A stretch of DNA of 64,000 bases, taken from assembly GCA_024699855.1 (NCBI GenBank), contig JAMPIQ010000002.1:11532001-11596000 (forward strand), in the 5' to 3' direction. A model generated the notes under the pieces. It saw only the letters and a list, made by a program, of their open reading frames with translations, was not told the DNA's origin and did no database searches. The position numbers and the translations under genes are program-made. This stretch comes from Aphelenchoides besseyi. Lineage: Eukaryota > Nematoda > Chromadorea > Rhabditida > Aphelenchoididae. The first letter of the stretch is position 1, and the number at the start of each line of letters is the position of its first letter. Positions 12,590 to 24,204 of this stretch are shown in pieces.

Positions 12590-14122
12590 TTAAGCGATGT
12601 GAAGTGTAAGACGAAAACCTCTCGTTTCCAAGACACCTTTGGCGTTCAATGGAATCCCCAAAGTTTGACATTGTTGAACGAGATCCTGACGTGTTACACC
12701 GCAACATTTGTGCAAGCTAATGAAGAAATGTGATGAAGGACTGGCTTGGCGATACCACGCTTCAATCAGTGCACTAACACCGCTGGTTGTTATTCGAACA
12801 CTCGACAAATCCAACGTTTCCAATGCACAACCATCACCAGTTGAAAATAGACTGAAATTTTAATCGGGAATAAGTACACATGTTGTATTCTTACTCGGCC
12901 AAACGAAAAAGTGTTCGATCTGTAATAGCGTACATAACTCCGAAGCTCTCGTGCCAAATACGAAGTGATGCGATTTGTGGAATGTTTTTCTCAATCAAAT
13001 TATCAGAAATAACATTTGGAGGACTGCAGATCTCAAAGCCAACATCGGACAACGTACTTAAATTGCTTGTGAACAAATCTTTTAGCTAAAACGAAGACAA
13101 GAATTATAAAATCGAAGATCTTGTTTAGCATACGTAGTCGCCAGCTTGTTCATCGAACTCGCACCATAAAAAGTAGATCTGCGATGCCCCGAGATTGTAA
13201 CGAGCTAACCGTCGCAATACAGGAATTGTTTCCGACGGAATCAGACCACGAATGAAAAGCGATGAGATCGAAAGTCGTCTCAGACAACCAACCAGATACT
13301 AAAACCAAAGCAGTTATTCTGCTGTTACCAATTGAATATATAAACTTCTAATGGTGGCATCGGAAATCGTGTCGGAATAATACGTTCATCGAGTGGAACG
13401 ATGATTATTTCGCCTTCATCAAAATAAAGTTTAATCTAAAAACTCAATGTATTTCAGAGACTATGCACTTTCGTCCAAGTGATTTCGTATCGTTGATTAC
13501 CTGATCTTTTTGAATTTTTGGTAGTTCGTCGTTGTGCTCGCGAACTAAACTTCGCAATCGACGGCATGTGGATTCTAAATTTGCTATCGTTTGCCCATCA
13601 CAGCACCGTAGAATGCGAAGTACTATCGAGTCTTCGAGAGTCTGAAGAGCGAATTAAATTGCATCATTTGCTTCTATATTCTTACATCTAAAGCTGAACG
13701 TTTTGTAGAACGTTTTGATTTCCGTACAAGTGACGTCTGTTCTAATGATGGACTTGCGTGGACCAATAAGCCCGAAATGAAGGGACAAAAAACGGTAAAA
13801 AGTCGAAATAAGGCGTGCCAAAGTTTCAAAAATAAACGTCTTCTGAAAGCCAATATCGTATTGTAAAAAGTATATTATAAATATACAAAGGAATCGGAGA
13901 TTGTGCATCTTCTTTTACTGTGTTGACGCGTATAGTTCGGAAATTGTCCCAATTCTCTGGTTTTTCGTCAATGGATCCAAGTGCTATTCGACCACTTCCA
14001 TACTGAAATAAGACTTATGATTAACTGTAAAGTAAATTCCTATTTACGGCTTTCAAATGTGTGCCCATGGAACGAGAAGTTCGCCGAAAACTGTGCGCTG
14101 CTGCCGTCACACTAATCATCTT
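12590..14122 (-). CDS. F-box-like protein with leucine-rich C-terminal region
   Basis: Multi-exon minus-strand gene. The probable start is MISVTAAAHSFRRTSRSMG near 14120. An exon around 13500-13640 encodes a segment with F-box character, EDSIVLRILRCCDGQTIANL followed by ESTCRRLRSLV, the usual place where SKP1 is bound. The C-terminal half (12590-13330) has leucine-rich, repeat-like text: LIPSETIPVLRRLARYNL, LSTLSDVGFEIC, ALETLDLSSVRITTSGVSAL. This is the layout of the many nematode F-box proteins that recruit substrates to SCF ubiquitin ligases. The F-box is diverged, the exon between 13650 and 13900 can be read in two frames, and the substrate is unknown. Confidence is good that it codes and moderate that it is an F-box protein. 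Confidence 0.6.
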
Positions 14123-14676
14123 GCTGCGACAATAAATAAAAGCTGTACGGTTTAAGGATTACAAGTTTGAGTCAATGAGTCGAACAAATACGAAAGTCAA
14201 AAACGTTGAGGTCTTCTATTCAAGCGTACGGCACGAACGTGTGGAAATATCTAAAACGAGATACTTGAAGCCGCTGCTCGACCTTATTGCTTCCCGCTAA
14301 CGGCAGCAATTCAGCAGTCCGTTTCGACACCCATCTTGGCTTTTTTCCGTCTCTGCCGAAACCCACAGCCTCACTTTTTGCGGTTGTATGTTGGCCAATA
14401 GCTCGGAACGTGTTTGTTTGCCAAATTGCGATCTCTGAAGAAAAATGAGTTGTTTTGAAAATACAATTGTTTTTCGAACTGCTGAAAAGTGTGACCATTT
14501 ATTTGCTGTTCAAAATAGCCATATACACGGTATATGAAAACGGGGAGATAAATAGCAACGAGAGCATCTATATCAACGGTAATAATGAGGTTTTGGCAAA
14601 ATTTGTTAGTAAACGGATTGCTTCGAAAAATGTACAATAGACCGGTAGTATCGTAGTTGAACCGAAATGTTTTGCG

Positions 14677-15783
14677 TTAAATGTACTTTATTGCTTCGTA
14701 GTAAATCGCGACCATCAGTGCGGCCGATGTTGATTTCAGCGAATTGCTGACGGCACCTCGATAGAACGCAGAGTAACCATCAGTTCTGTAAAGAAATGAG
14801 GATTAATTAGTAAAATGAGTTGAATTACTTGAGTGTTTTAACAATGTAGTCCATCGATCCCGTGTACATTTTTTGACTTTTCCCTGCTTGAAGCATCATC
14901 TGTCGGCGTATCGTATCGAAGGGATAGGAAATAAAACTTGACGTAACGACACATGTCTGAAACGTAAAATTTGTGCCCAATGAACATGGCCTTTTGATTA
15001 CTTGAGCAATGAACCAAACGGTAGCGAAACTCAGTTTCTTCGGATCTTCGGCCATAGAAGATCGTATCGTATCGAACATGCCAAAGAAAATGGAACGAGA
15101 GATCGCGACGAATTGAACAGAAACAACGAATCCACGATAAATTCCAGCAATTCCTTCAGTTTGCAAGAGATGTCGTAGGCAATGGGTAATACCACGAAAC
15201 TTGCAACTTCCGTCTTTCTTGGTCTCAACAGCAAGTTTTGTGCGAGCAACGTCAAGAGGATACAAACAACAGAGCGAAGTAACTCCACCAAAACCACCAG
15301 CCAGAATGTTTCCTAACAAAAACATTTGAAAACTGTATTAAATACTACTTACCGAGAACGAAACGACCGTAGTTCTTCTTTCGGTCGACATCTTTCAAGA
15401 ACACAACTCTGTAGTAGTCGCGAAGAACAAAATTTAGAGCGTTCGAAGGGAATACGCGAAAAACAGTAGCAGAATTGCCTCTCCACAACGATAGCACACC
15501 TTCCTCTACAAGCAAGCGACGGGAACAGTCGATAATTCCATTGTACGGTAATCGGTTGGAAGCAATCGAAAGATTTGATTTAACGGTCACACGGTTTTGC
15601 AATTGAAGTAAAAGTTTCACACGATCAAGTGGACTTCAAAGTAATGAATCAGTTAATACACGAATACAAATAGGCCTCTTACGCAGTCGTACTCTTCGAC
15701 ACGACAGTTGCCAAAGCTCCGGCAGCAAATCCACGAGCGATATTCAGAATATCAGTTCGTTCGGAAGTCGATGCAAGAGTCAT
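14677..15783 (-). CDS. Mitochondrial ADP/ATP carrier-like protein (variant signature)
   Basis: Mitochondrial carrier family, closest to adenine nucleotide translocase. The start is MTLASTSERTDILNIARGF at 15783, and the stop is TAA at 14677-14679 after AIKYI. Three repeats are visible: the first ends in PLDRVKLLLQ and continues YNGIIDCSRRLLVEEGVLSL plus WRGNSATVFRVFPSNALNF; the second has YPLDVARTKLA and IYRGFVVSVQ; the third has SYPFDTIRRQMMLQAGKSQ. The substrate-contact residues in KLLLQ and the FR of VFRVFP are kept. The canonical ANT hallmark RRRMMM is RRQMML here, so the third Arg and third Met are changed. It may therefore be a divergent paralogue with altered transport rather than the main carrier. 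Confidence 0.85.
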
Positions 15784-16518
15784 CCTTCAAACACAAACTG
15801 GAGACCACCGAAGCGGTCTGCGAAGTAAACCCAAGTCTAAAATAAATTATCTACAGTAAACAACAACACGGATTGCAACCAACGCGCGTGAAGGAAAATG
15901 AGCGAATGATCGAAAATGGGAAACCCGTCTGAATTTGCCCTGAGTTGCACGAAAAATGATAAGAAACGAACTGAAATTACACGGCAATGAAAGTCACACC
16001 ATTTTCATGCGTGTTATTCACAGGAAATGAAACGAAGAAGAAGTTCATGTTTGTAAGAAGCAGCAAATCGAATGATAAGTGAACTCAAAAGCCCATCATT
16101 CACTATCACGGGATGTTCGGAACTTGCTCGAAATAGTTGGGGAATGATGAAAACTCTCGTTTTCACATGCTCGAACCGGTTGATCAGCAGCTGAAAAACA
16201 CGTGGACAACGAGTGTTAAAATCGCAACTTGATTGATGAATCACTTAATAAATTGAGAACAAAGATGATTGTGGTGAGTTTGAAGTTTCTAAATGAACAT
16301 TCAATCGTTGAGACAACTAATCAGAAAAGTTAATGATCAAATAATCGTTTTTAAAAGACCACACATTGCTAATAGCTGAGTTCAACGTGCAGTGTGCACA
16401 CAAGTGAATTTGATTTGACATCACAAGCCAAAACACGAATTATAATAAAAGCGGATTTACACTAACGTCGTATGGTATCAATGTCGTGTTGACTAGTCGT
16501 CAGGAACGTCTTCGAACG
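15784..16518. other. Divergent intergenic region, ANT-like and MKK4 genes
   Basis: Head-to-head spacer of about 735 bp, so probably holding promoters for both genes. The short open frame on the minus strand at 16014-16244 shows no family resemblance. Confidence 0.45.
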
Positions 16519-18442
16519 ATGTACAACCGTTTTCCTGCACAGCGTAGTCGTTACTGTCCAACTGCTGTAAGTTTTAAGAAGAAGTTGCTTGCTCATTTTC
16601 GATCGATCAATTTCAGCGTCCATCCACTAATTTTCTTCCAATCGTCACCAACAAAAATGAAAAGGGCGAAGATTTGGATGATCAAGTAGTTCCGGATGGA
16701 GGCAAGGATATCGAATTGCTTTCGAATCGTCGTTTCATTCAACTATTCATGTCTGGCAAACTAGTTCTTCCACCGGATTACACAAAAGAATGGACGTTTG
16801 GCGTTGAAGATTTAAAGAATCTTGGCGAAATCGGACACGGAAGGTTTGGAACTGTTTGCAAAATGGTGCACGAACAAACAAACTACGTAATGGCAGTAAA
16901 GGTAAATACTTTAAGATTCATTGGATTTTCAATTTCATTTTCAGCGTGTTCGTCTTATTTCCAATCAATTTGACGATTGCGAAGATCAAAGGCGTATGAA
17001 ACAGTTGGAAAAAGAAGTGAAGATGATTCAAGAAGCATCAGCTTGTCAAGAAGTTGTTCGCTTTTACGGCGTCACATTTCATGAAGGCGACTGTCTCATT
17101 TGTATGGAATTTATGGACATTTCGTTGGAGAAATTGTATGCAATAAGAGAAGGATGTCAACGAATCAAGATAATTTAGGTACAAGATTGTTCATCGAATT
17201 TCGAAGAAACCGTTTCACGAAGATGTTCTTGGTACGATTGGTGTGACAGTTCTTCGTGCTTTAAACAGCCTCAAACAATTGAAACATATTATTCATCGCG
17301 GTCAGTTTCCATGCGGTAATTAATAACAATTTGATTCTTTAGATGTCAAACCATCGAATATTTTGTTGAATTTGCGTGGAAGCATCAAAATGTGTGACTT
17401 CGGAATTAGTGGATATCTCGAAGATTCTATGGCACAAACCAAAGACGTCGGATGTCGCCCCTACATGGCACCGGTTCTAGTTATGATGCTCTTATTTTTA
17501 CTATTAAAATCTTTCAGGAGCGACTTACCGCTTCAATCGAAGGTTATGATATTCGCTCAGGTAACAGTCTAGATTATCTCCTTCCAACCCTCAAGCTTGC
17601 AATCGATACCAATCAATTCCTCTCGACAAGCTGATTCGAAAATGTATAGACACCAAGAGCGAAAAATCCCTCCCTAAAGAGTTATAGGAATCAAGGTTTC
17701 TATAGGGTCCATTGACTTCAAGGATTTATAGATTCAGAAATTTTGCATGAACATATAGCGTAATCGACGCGTCTTGCTAAGCAGATCAATTTATATGCGA
17801 CGTTGATCAGCCAAAATTGTTCATCGAGAAGCTATAGTCCTTTTTCCCATTTTGTTGTTGTCCCGGGTTAGTGAGCAAAAATCACGAAGCTTGTAAATAT
17901 GTTTAGAAGTGTGTTAGATAGTTGCAAAACGTTTTCATTGATTTGTTATGCCAAGTAAAAACCGAGAAATTTCAGACGTTTGGTCGTTGGGAATCACGTT
18001 AATAGAAACGGTTAGTTTTATTTGTTTTTAAAGTTGTAAAGATACAACAGTAGAAACATAAAAGACGTCCGTTACAAACATTTTTATAGGCACGAGGTCA
18101 ATTTCCGTATCCAAATTTCAATGAAAAATGTCTTTTTGCTCAAATCGAACAAGTGGTCGTCGGCGATCCGTTGTTCCTAACACCAACTGATGGCTACGCT
18201 TTCTATACTGCATCTTTCATTAATTTATGGTAAGTCTAAGTACAAAACCATGTTGTTGAAGTTACGTTTGCATTTTCAGCCTGACGAAAGAATATAAGGA
18301 TAGACCAACGTTTGATGATCTGATGAAGACCGAATTCTTCCAATACTTTTCTACACTCAGCAATCGCGTTGATGTTGTCGCGAACTATGTACAGGAGATG
18401 ATTGAACTCTCAAAATCGAATTCAAATATATTGTTAGAATGA
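16519..18442 (+). CDS. mkk-4: MAP kinase kinase, MKK4 type
   Basis: Dual-specificity kinase acting upstream of JNK/p38-class MAP kinases. The N-terminus starts at [16 protein letters not shown]. The kinase domain has the Gly loop [12 protein letters not shown] (about 16830), the ATP lysine in MAVKRVR (split by an intron), catalytic [10 protein letters not shown], and DFGISG; the activation segment [19 protein letters not shown] keeps the Ser-x-x-x-Thr pair phosphorylated in MKK4. [10 protein letters not shown] and [12 protein letters not shown] complete lobe 2. The C-terminal tail [13 protein letters not shown] matches MKK4 better than MKK3/6/7. One intron (about 17561-17976) is 415 bp, far longer than the others, and splits IRS/DVW. 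End at the TGA at 18440-18442. MTA-type gene follows 395 bp downstream on the same strand. Confidence 0.9.
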
Positions 18443-18836
18443 TTTACTGACTTTATTAAACTTTTATTAACTTAAGCATCGTACTGATTAATAATCACGT
18501 TGTTGAAGATATCCAAATGCAATTGACACAACACACTGGTTGTCAAGTGATGTTCACATTTTTTTTTACCAATTCTAACCCTCAACTTCTGTGTGCGCGA
18601 GACGTTTTGTTACAACCCCGAAAATCAATACGTGTTTGAGATTCAAGCTGTCGCAGCAGCTCGCCGCTGTCCAGTGGAGTAGTGATCCGTTGTAGTGAGT
18701 CCGTCTTTGCACTCTCACGCGTCAAATTGCCGACGTAGGTGAACGCGCAGCATTTCCGAGGTCCAATCGATCGTTACTCCAATTGAAGTTAATCCGAGTA
18801 GCATCGATTTTTGTCGAATATCGTTTTATTCTTCTA

Positions 18837-21800
18837 ATGGCTGAAAGTGCAGTAAAGAAGGAGCCGTCCAGTCAAAGTGTTCAAATGGCAACAATGGCTC
18901 AGAATATGTATCGTGTTGGAGGTTTGCAATCTATTAATTTCTTTCTAACTAATCACTATAGATTATGTGTACTTCGAAAACTTTCCATCTTCACCCTATA
19001 ATATCCGTCGGATTGAGGAGTTAAACAAAGTAAGGAGGATAAACTTGAAAATTTAATTTCTATTTGCGATAGACTGCATCTGGCACTGTAGAAGCTAAAG
19101 TCGTTTGTTTCTTCCGAAGACGTGATCTTCCAGCGGCGCTGTTGAAAATTGCGGACAAAGCGGAACGTCAGAGCGAAATTCGTAAGTGAAAAGAAAACAT
19201 CAATCTATTGGTATTCATTTCTTTAGTTTATCGACCACGACGAAGTTTGTTAACGCGAAAGAATGTTACGGGAACTAACGGTGTTACAAGTCCCGAAGAC
19301 AACGAAAACGGAAACGCAGAGAACAACGAAGAAGGAGCAGAAGGTGGGCTTGGTAGTTTGTTTTCCTTGTTTAAAACTCGTTTTTAGGCAAAAGCAAAGA
19401 TGGAGATCTAAAGGAAATCGGTGGACTTGCCGGATTGCCTCGTGGAGCGGATAAATTGAGTGCAAGTGAAGTTCATCGTCTTCGACAACACGAGCTTTTT
19501 CTCAGTCGTTCGGTTGACACTTTGCCGGCTACACAAATTCGAGGCAAGTGCACAGTTGTGATGCTGAGCGAAGTGGAGACCTCAGAAAGTTACTTGAACC
19601 GTGAAGATGCCTTCTTCTACTCTCTTGTCTTTGATGCCGTAAATCACACGCTTTTGGCCGACAAAGGAAAAATTGACATTGGTGAACGACATCAAGCGCA
19701 TGTTCCCGAAATTCTTCCGCAGTTGGTTATTGATCGTCAGCGTGGAAAGTCGGGAGAAGTAATGGACGAAGAAAAAGATGATTCCGATGATGCGGGAGAT
19801 TTGCAAATCGCCGATCAAGACGATGAACAGGAAAAAGAAATGGAGGAGAAAGAAACGAAACCATCAACTCGCACTCGACATTCCTCTCGTGAACACGATG
19901 GAATTTACGAAACAAGCTTCGAATCGATTGTCTATCATCCGCACCACAGTCTTACTGATCGAGACATCGATCAATTTCTCATTATTGCACGGTATTTCAA
20001 ACTCATTCAATTGGGATTTATTGATACAAACTTTAGAGCTGTTGGTACGTTCTCTCGCGCATTAGACACATCATCGACTATGAAATTGCCGTCCTTACAC
20101 ATGACTGCTGCGGCTGCATCTCGTGACGTTGCTCTCTTCCACGCTATGGCCCTTTTACATCAGGCAAAATACGATATTGGACAAGCGGTGAAGTACTTGG
20201 TTCCACCGCCGAGCAAGCAACATTATCCGTTGGATGCTGACAAAGCGACCGGACATAACACCGTTAGTTTGGGTGGTCCAATTTTGTGTCGCGATCAACT
20301 GGAAGAATGGTCAGCTGCTGAGGCCACGTTGTTCGAAGAAGCAATCGAAAAGTGCGGAAAAGATTTTCACGATATTCGTGCAGAATGTGTAAGTTGAGTT
20401 CTCATTTTCTGTCAATTTCATTTTTACAGTTACCGTGGAAGTCGATTCGTGATATTGTCGAGTACTACTACATGTGGAAAACGACTGCACGTCATGCCGA
20501 AATGCAACGATCGAAGCTGGCTGAACAAGACAACAAGTTGAAACAGGTCTACATTCCGAATTACAACAAGCCTCATCCGAATCTCGTTGGTCCACCCAAC
20601 AACACCAATGAGCCGATTAAAAGCAATTCGTCGTGCGAAAGTTGTCATTCGGACGAATCGACTGCGTGGTACGGTTGGGGTCCAGCACATTTGCAATTGC
20701 GACTTTGTAATGACTGTTGGGCCAGTTGGAAGAAACATGGGGGATTAAAGAAAGCGCACGAATACGGTAATTAAATATACAAGATGTTCGACAAAAAAAT
20801 TCCCCATTATCAATCGTGAATAACCTCTTTTATAGTTGATCGTTTATAATGCGGTTCTTTTGATTAGGTAGTTTGAGCTTGTCAATTCTTGTTGGTATCT
20901 TTAAGTCCATTAGACAAAATACTGGATTTTCGATTTTGGCGAAATGAGGACAGTCTCGCGCTCACTTTCAGGATTCAGCGGATTGTGCTTTTGTTTGGCA
21001 TTTCTTCTCTTTAGGCAATGCCGCAAGCTGACCCATTGGGATATTCGCAAAAACCTTCTAGAAACGACAGTATTGTCGTTTATCCGATTATTGAAAAACA
21101 AAGTCGCTATTTGACGCTCAATCAATCTTATCCTTGCTGATTCAGCCCATGACAATTTCTTTTACTCGGGTACTTATCAGCCCAGCGTTTGAAATTGGCT
21201 TGATCAGGAACATTTGACCATCCATGAAGAGTGTTACAAAACCGAAACTGCTGTTGGAATTCCTGTTTGAGAAAAAGCAAGAACACAAAACACCTTCTGT
21301 TCTGGCAACCAACTCATTTTTATCGTGAGGAAAAAATGAGACGATTTACGTCGAAATCAAAAATTTACTAATCTGTCTAATGAACTTGAAGATACTTCTG
21401 ATACCAACAAGAGTCGACAAGCTCAAACTACCTAATCAAAAAAACCGCATTATAAACGATCAACTATAAAAGAGGTTGTTCACGTTGGATAATGAGAAAT
21501 TTTTCGTCGAACATCTTGTATCTCGTAATTCACGCTTGTTTAGAAGCATACGATTTGGACGGCGCCGCTGATATGTCGGCCGGGCGAGGTCAAAATTCAC
21601 GAGGAAATACGGTGATATAATCGCTCATCGACTTGTATAGTTAATGGTCTTTTTTCAGCAACGTGCAATCAATGGAACTCCATCGAAATTGCTATCATCT
21701 CAAAATATCCATCAAAGCAAAGATCGAGGTGCTTTCTTCTATCATAGCTACTATCCTAATCGTATTGCTAGAGGGTGAGTTTTGTATCTTGAAGAGGAAT

Positions 21801-22073
21801 TAATGATAAAAATTTAGCATAGCACCGCGTAATATCTTGAACATCCGCAAATCAGCACGTTCACCATGGAAGCCAATTGACCGATCAGCCGTATTTAATT
21901 ACTGTAAGTCCAATCAAATTGTTTTTGACAACAATACGATTTTAGACTTATCACGCGATTTGAACGATATACTGCGTAATGCTCGACAAATCAAAGCTCG
22001 ACAAAAAGGCACCTTGTCGCAGGGAATGATCGACATGTTGACCAACTTACACAAACAACTTCACATCAATTGA
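18837..22073 (+). CDS. lin-40: MTA-family NuRD subunit (BAH-ELM2-SANT-GATA finger)
   Basis: Metastasis-associated protein homologue, a scaffold of the NuRD chromatin-remodelling and deacetylase complex. The BAH domain begins at YRVGDYVYFEN and continues with EAKVVCFFRRRDLPAAL. The ELM2 domain (about 19700-20050, RQAHVPEIL-type text here ERHQAHVPEILPQL) is interrupted by an acidic insert of Asp/Glu runs. A SANT domain follows (EEWSAAEATLFEEAIEKCGK...IVEYYYMWK), then a GATA-type finger, CESCHSDESTAWYGWG ending in LCNDCW. Downstream of a 774-bp intron holding a transposon, further exons (21541-22073) encode a basic C-terminus including SPWKPIDRSAVFNYY. The N-terminal Met is the first that precedes BAH; the frame is also open upstream to about 18783. 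At roughly 640 residues it is shorter than C. elegans LIN-40/EGL-27. Confidence 0.9.
20780..21518. mobile_element. 739-bp TIR transposon in MTA intron, TA target duplication
   Basis: The ends are 119-120-bp inverted repeats: 20780-20899 and 21400-21518, both beginning CAAGATGTTCGAC when read inward, with about 87 percent identity by eye. TA flanks both ends (20778-20779 and 21519-21520), fitting a Tc1/mariner-superfamily insertion. The 500-bp interior has only a short minus-strand frame (20910-21155) with no recognisable DDE catalytic motif, so it is a non-autonomous element. It lies wholly inside the intron between the GATA-finger exon and the next exon. Confidence 0.85.
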
Positions 22074-24204
22074 TTTTCTTTGGTTGCGTCTGTTTCAAAT
22101 TGCTAACTTATTTAATTTATGCATATCCTATGCATAAGCAATTAACCCTTACATGAGCTCCGCAATGCGATCTCGCGCTCAGTTCAATCATCTGTTGATT
22201 GTTCATATTGTCTTCGTCTAAGTAATGTTTCAATTTTTCTAAGTTCCTTGAAACGTTTCTGTTTTTGTCTTCTCTTATTTGATTAAGTTATCGTATCGCA
22301 ATTCCAAAGCATCTGCAAATAATCACTCTCTGTTTAATAAACGGAAAAGTCGAAAGTTTTTGACCACGAGTAGAAGTTCACTTACAGTCGTGAAGGGAAT
22401 TACGCAATTGCACGAGTTGAAACAACGAAACGTTCCATAAAGAGCACGTTGATCGCCCTTAAATTACAATCGACGTCTGCGCATTTGGTCTCAACTTTTC
22501 TCAAAGTTATTTTTAGACGAACGAGTGTTTGATGTTGTCACTTCACGCAAAGTTCTTGTTGATGATTACTACCTCTGGTCGATTAGAAACCACCGATGCA
22601 AAACCACAATTGATTCGGTGCGGACATTGACGTTTAATTCTTTGGAGCCTGTCGATCTGTTTTTGATTCAAAGCCCCAGTTTTGTTCTACTCGTTTTTTA
22701 ACATACCAAAGATCAGCTCTTCAGCTAATCGGCGTTGCAAACATACTTTGAAGTTGGTGAAAAAACGAATGTTTCCCAACGAGTAGAAGCTGTCAAGTGT
22801 GAGTGACATACCGTAAAAATCACGTTTGTGGAAAATTAAAATTGGAAAATTCCGCAGGTTTTGACGTCTGCTTTCGAAACAATTTACACCGTTTTCTTCG
22901 TCGTCGAATTGATCTTTTTGGTTTTGATGATAATTAATGAGCAAACTCGTTTAAAGTTGATGACTTTTGAAAAGACAAACGATGTGTTCTCTGACACTCT
23001 TCGGCGATTAAGAGCTCCACGTACGTGGTTAGTTGAACGGTCGAGAGCGGCGTTTTGTTGCTGATTATTGATAATTAGATGAAGAAATAGATGGTCGAGA
23101 AGAATTTATGTGCTCTTCACGGGCTCCAAGAAGTATCAACGAAAATTGGACGAAGATGCTGATCGCTGTACTAGTATGCTTATCCAACGATCATCTTGTG
23201 ATATTCTTTTGTTTTTACTCATTCTTGTATCGCTATGTGGTAATCAAAGTCGTTTACGAATGTGTCTGACTGCTCCACAAATAACGAAGTTTAATTTCTT
23301 TGAACAACAAACAAACTCTCTTTGCTCTTTCGAAAATGGTAAGATTTTTGAAAACCAAGTGCTCAAACAAACTAATCTATTTTCCTAATACAAACATCGA
23401 GGAAAAGATCAATTCCAGTCTAAGTTGTAGACGAAAGTTTGAAAGTGAAACACCGTAATATTGTTGAGGATTACGATTGATGGGAAAACAGTCGGTAAAC
23501 AGTGTCGAAAAATTCACGTCAGACTGACGTCAAAATGAAAGATCACCGGTCAATTGGGTCGACGAGCAACCGTAGGGCGAACGAAGTTCAATTTCGTCAG
23601 ATCATGTGTTGTTGTAAAAAGGGTGGAAACTGTAAGCAGCCAAAACAAGAAGGCGGAGACTTCATGATTGAAATGCGTTTATAAACCGAAGTAAAACATC
23701 GTCAAAAGCTTGCAGTCGTTTCGCGTTCATTTGTTTTCGATTGAACGTCTCATATTCCTGTAGATTTTCAGCGTTGTTTTCTCTCAATCGACTTATGTTT
23801 TTAGCTCATTTCTCGTTGAATTCTAGTTCGGTGTTATGCATCTGCTTTCTTATGTCTCGTATTTTGTTAAGAAACAGCAGACAAAATGAATGGGACAAAT
23901 CGCGTTGAAATAACTGGAAACTCTTTTGAAATCGCACGTCATCAAACTTTTAAAGTTCTCTCAATGAGTTTGAAATCGTAGAATTTGTGTTCGTATGAAG
24001 TTAACAGTACACTACGCAAGAACAAATAACGTGCATCAAAAGACAATCAGCGACAGTGTTAAGATGAAATGAGCGATAATCGTGATGCGCAGTAAATGAC
24101 TTATGTAATGAGCTCGTGAAATACGTGAGAGTTCGACACACATTGCAGTTTAAGACCGTTGAAATACAAATCAAAGGAATACTTTCAGATTATTGGAATA
24201 CATC
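22074..24204. other. 2.1-kb gene-poor stretch with orphan ORFs
   Basis: No recognised gene. Plus-strand frames at 22861-23064 and 23110-23388 each contain a hydrophobic segment (TVFFVVELIFLVLMII; DILLFLLILVSL), and one at 23502-23684 is Cys/Lys-rich (MCCCKKGGNCKQ). The minus frame 22687-22944 overlaps the first. I could not splice them into one protein with conserved motifs, so I list none as a gene. Confidence 0.4.

Noticed and set aside
16486..16518. Longer MKK4 N-terminus from a non-ATG codon
   Set aside because: Upstream frame lacks an ATG and hits a stop soon; the ATG at 16519 is the first usable start in this exon, though an unseen upstream exon is possible.
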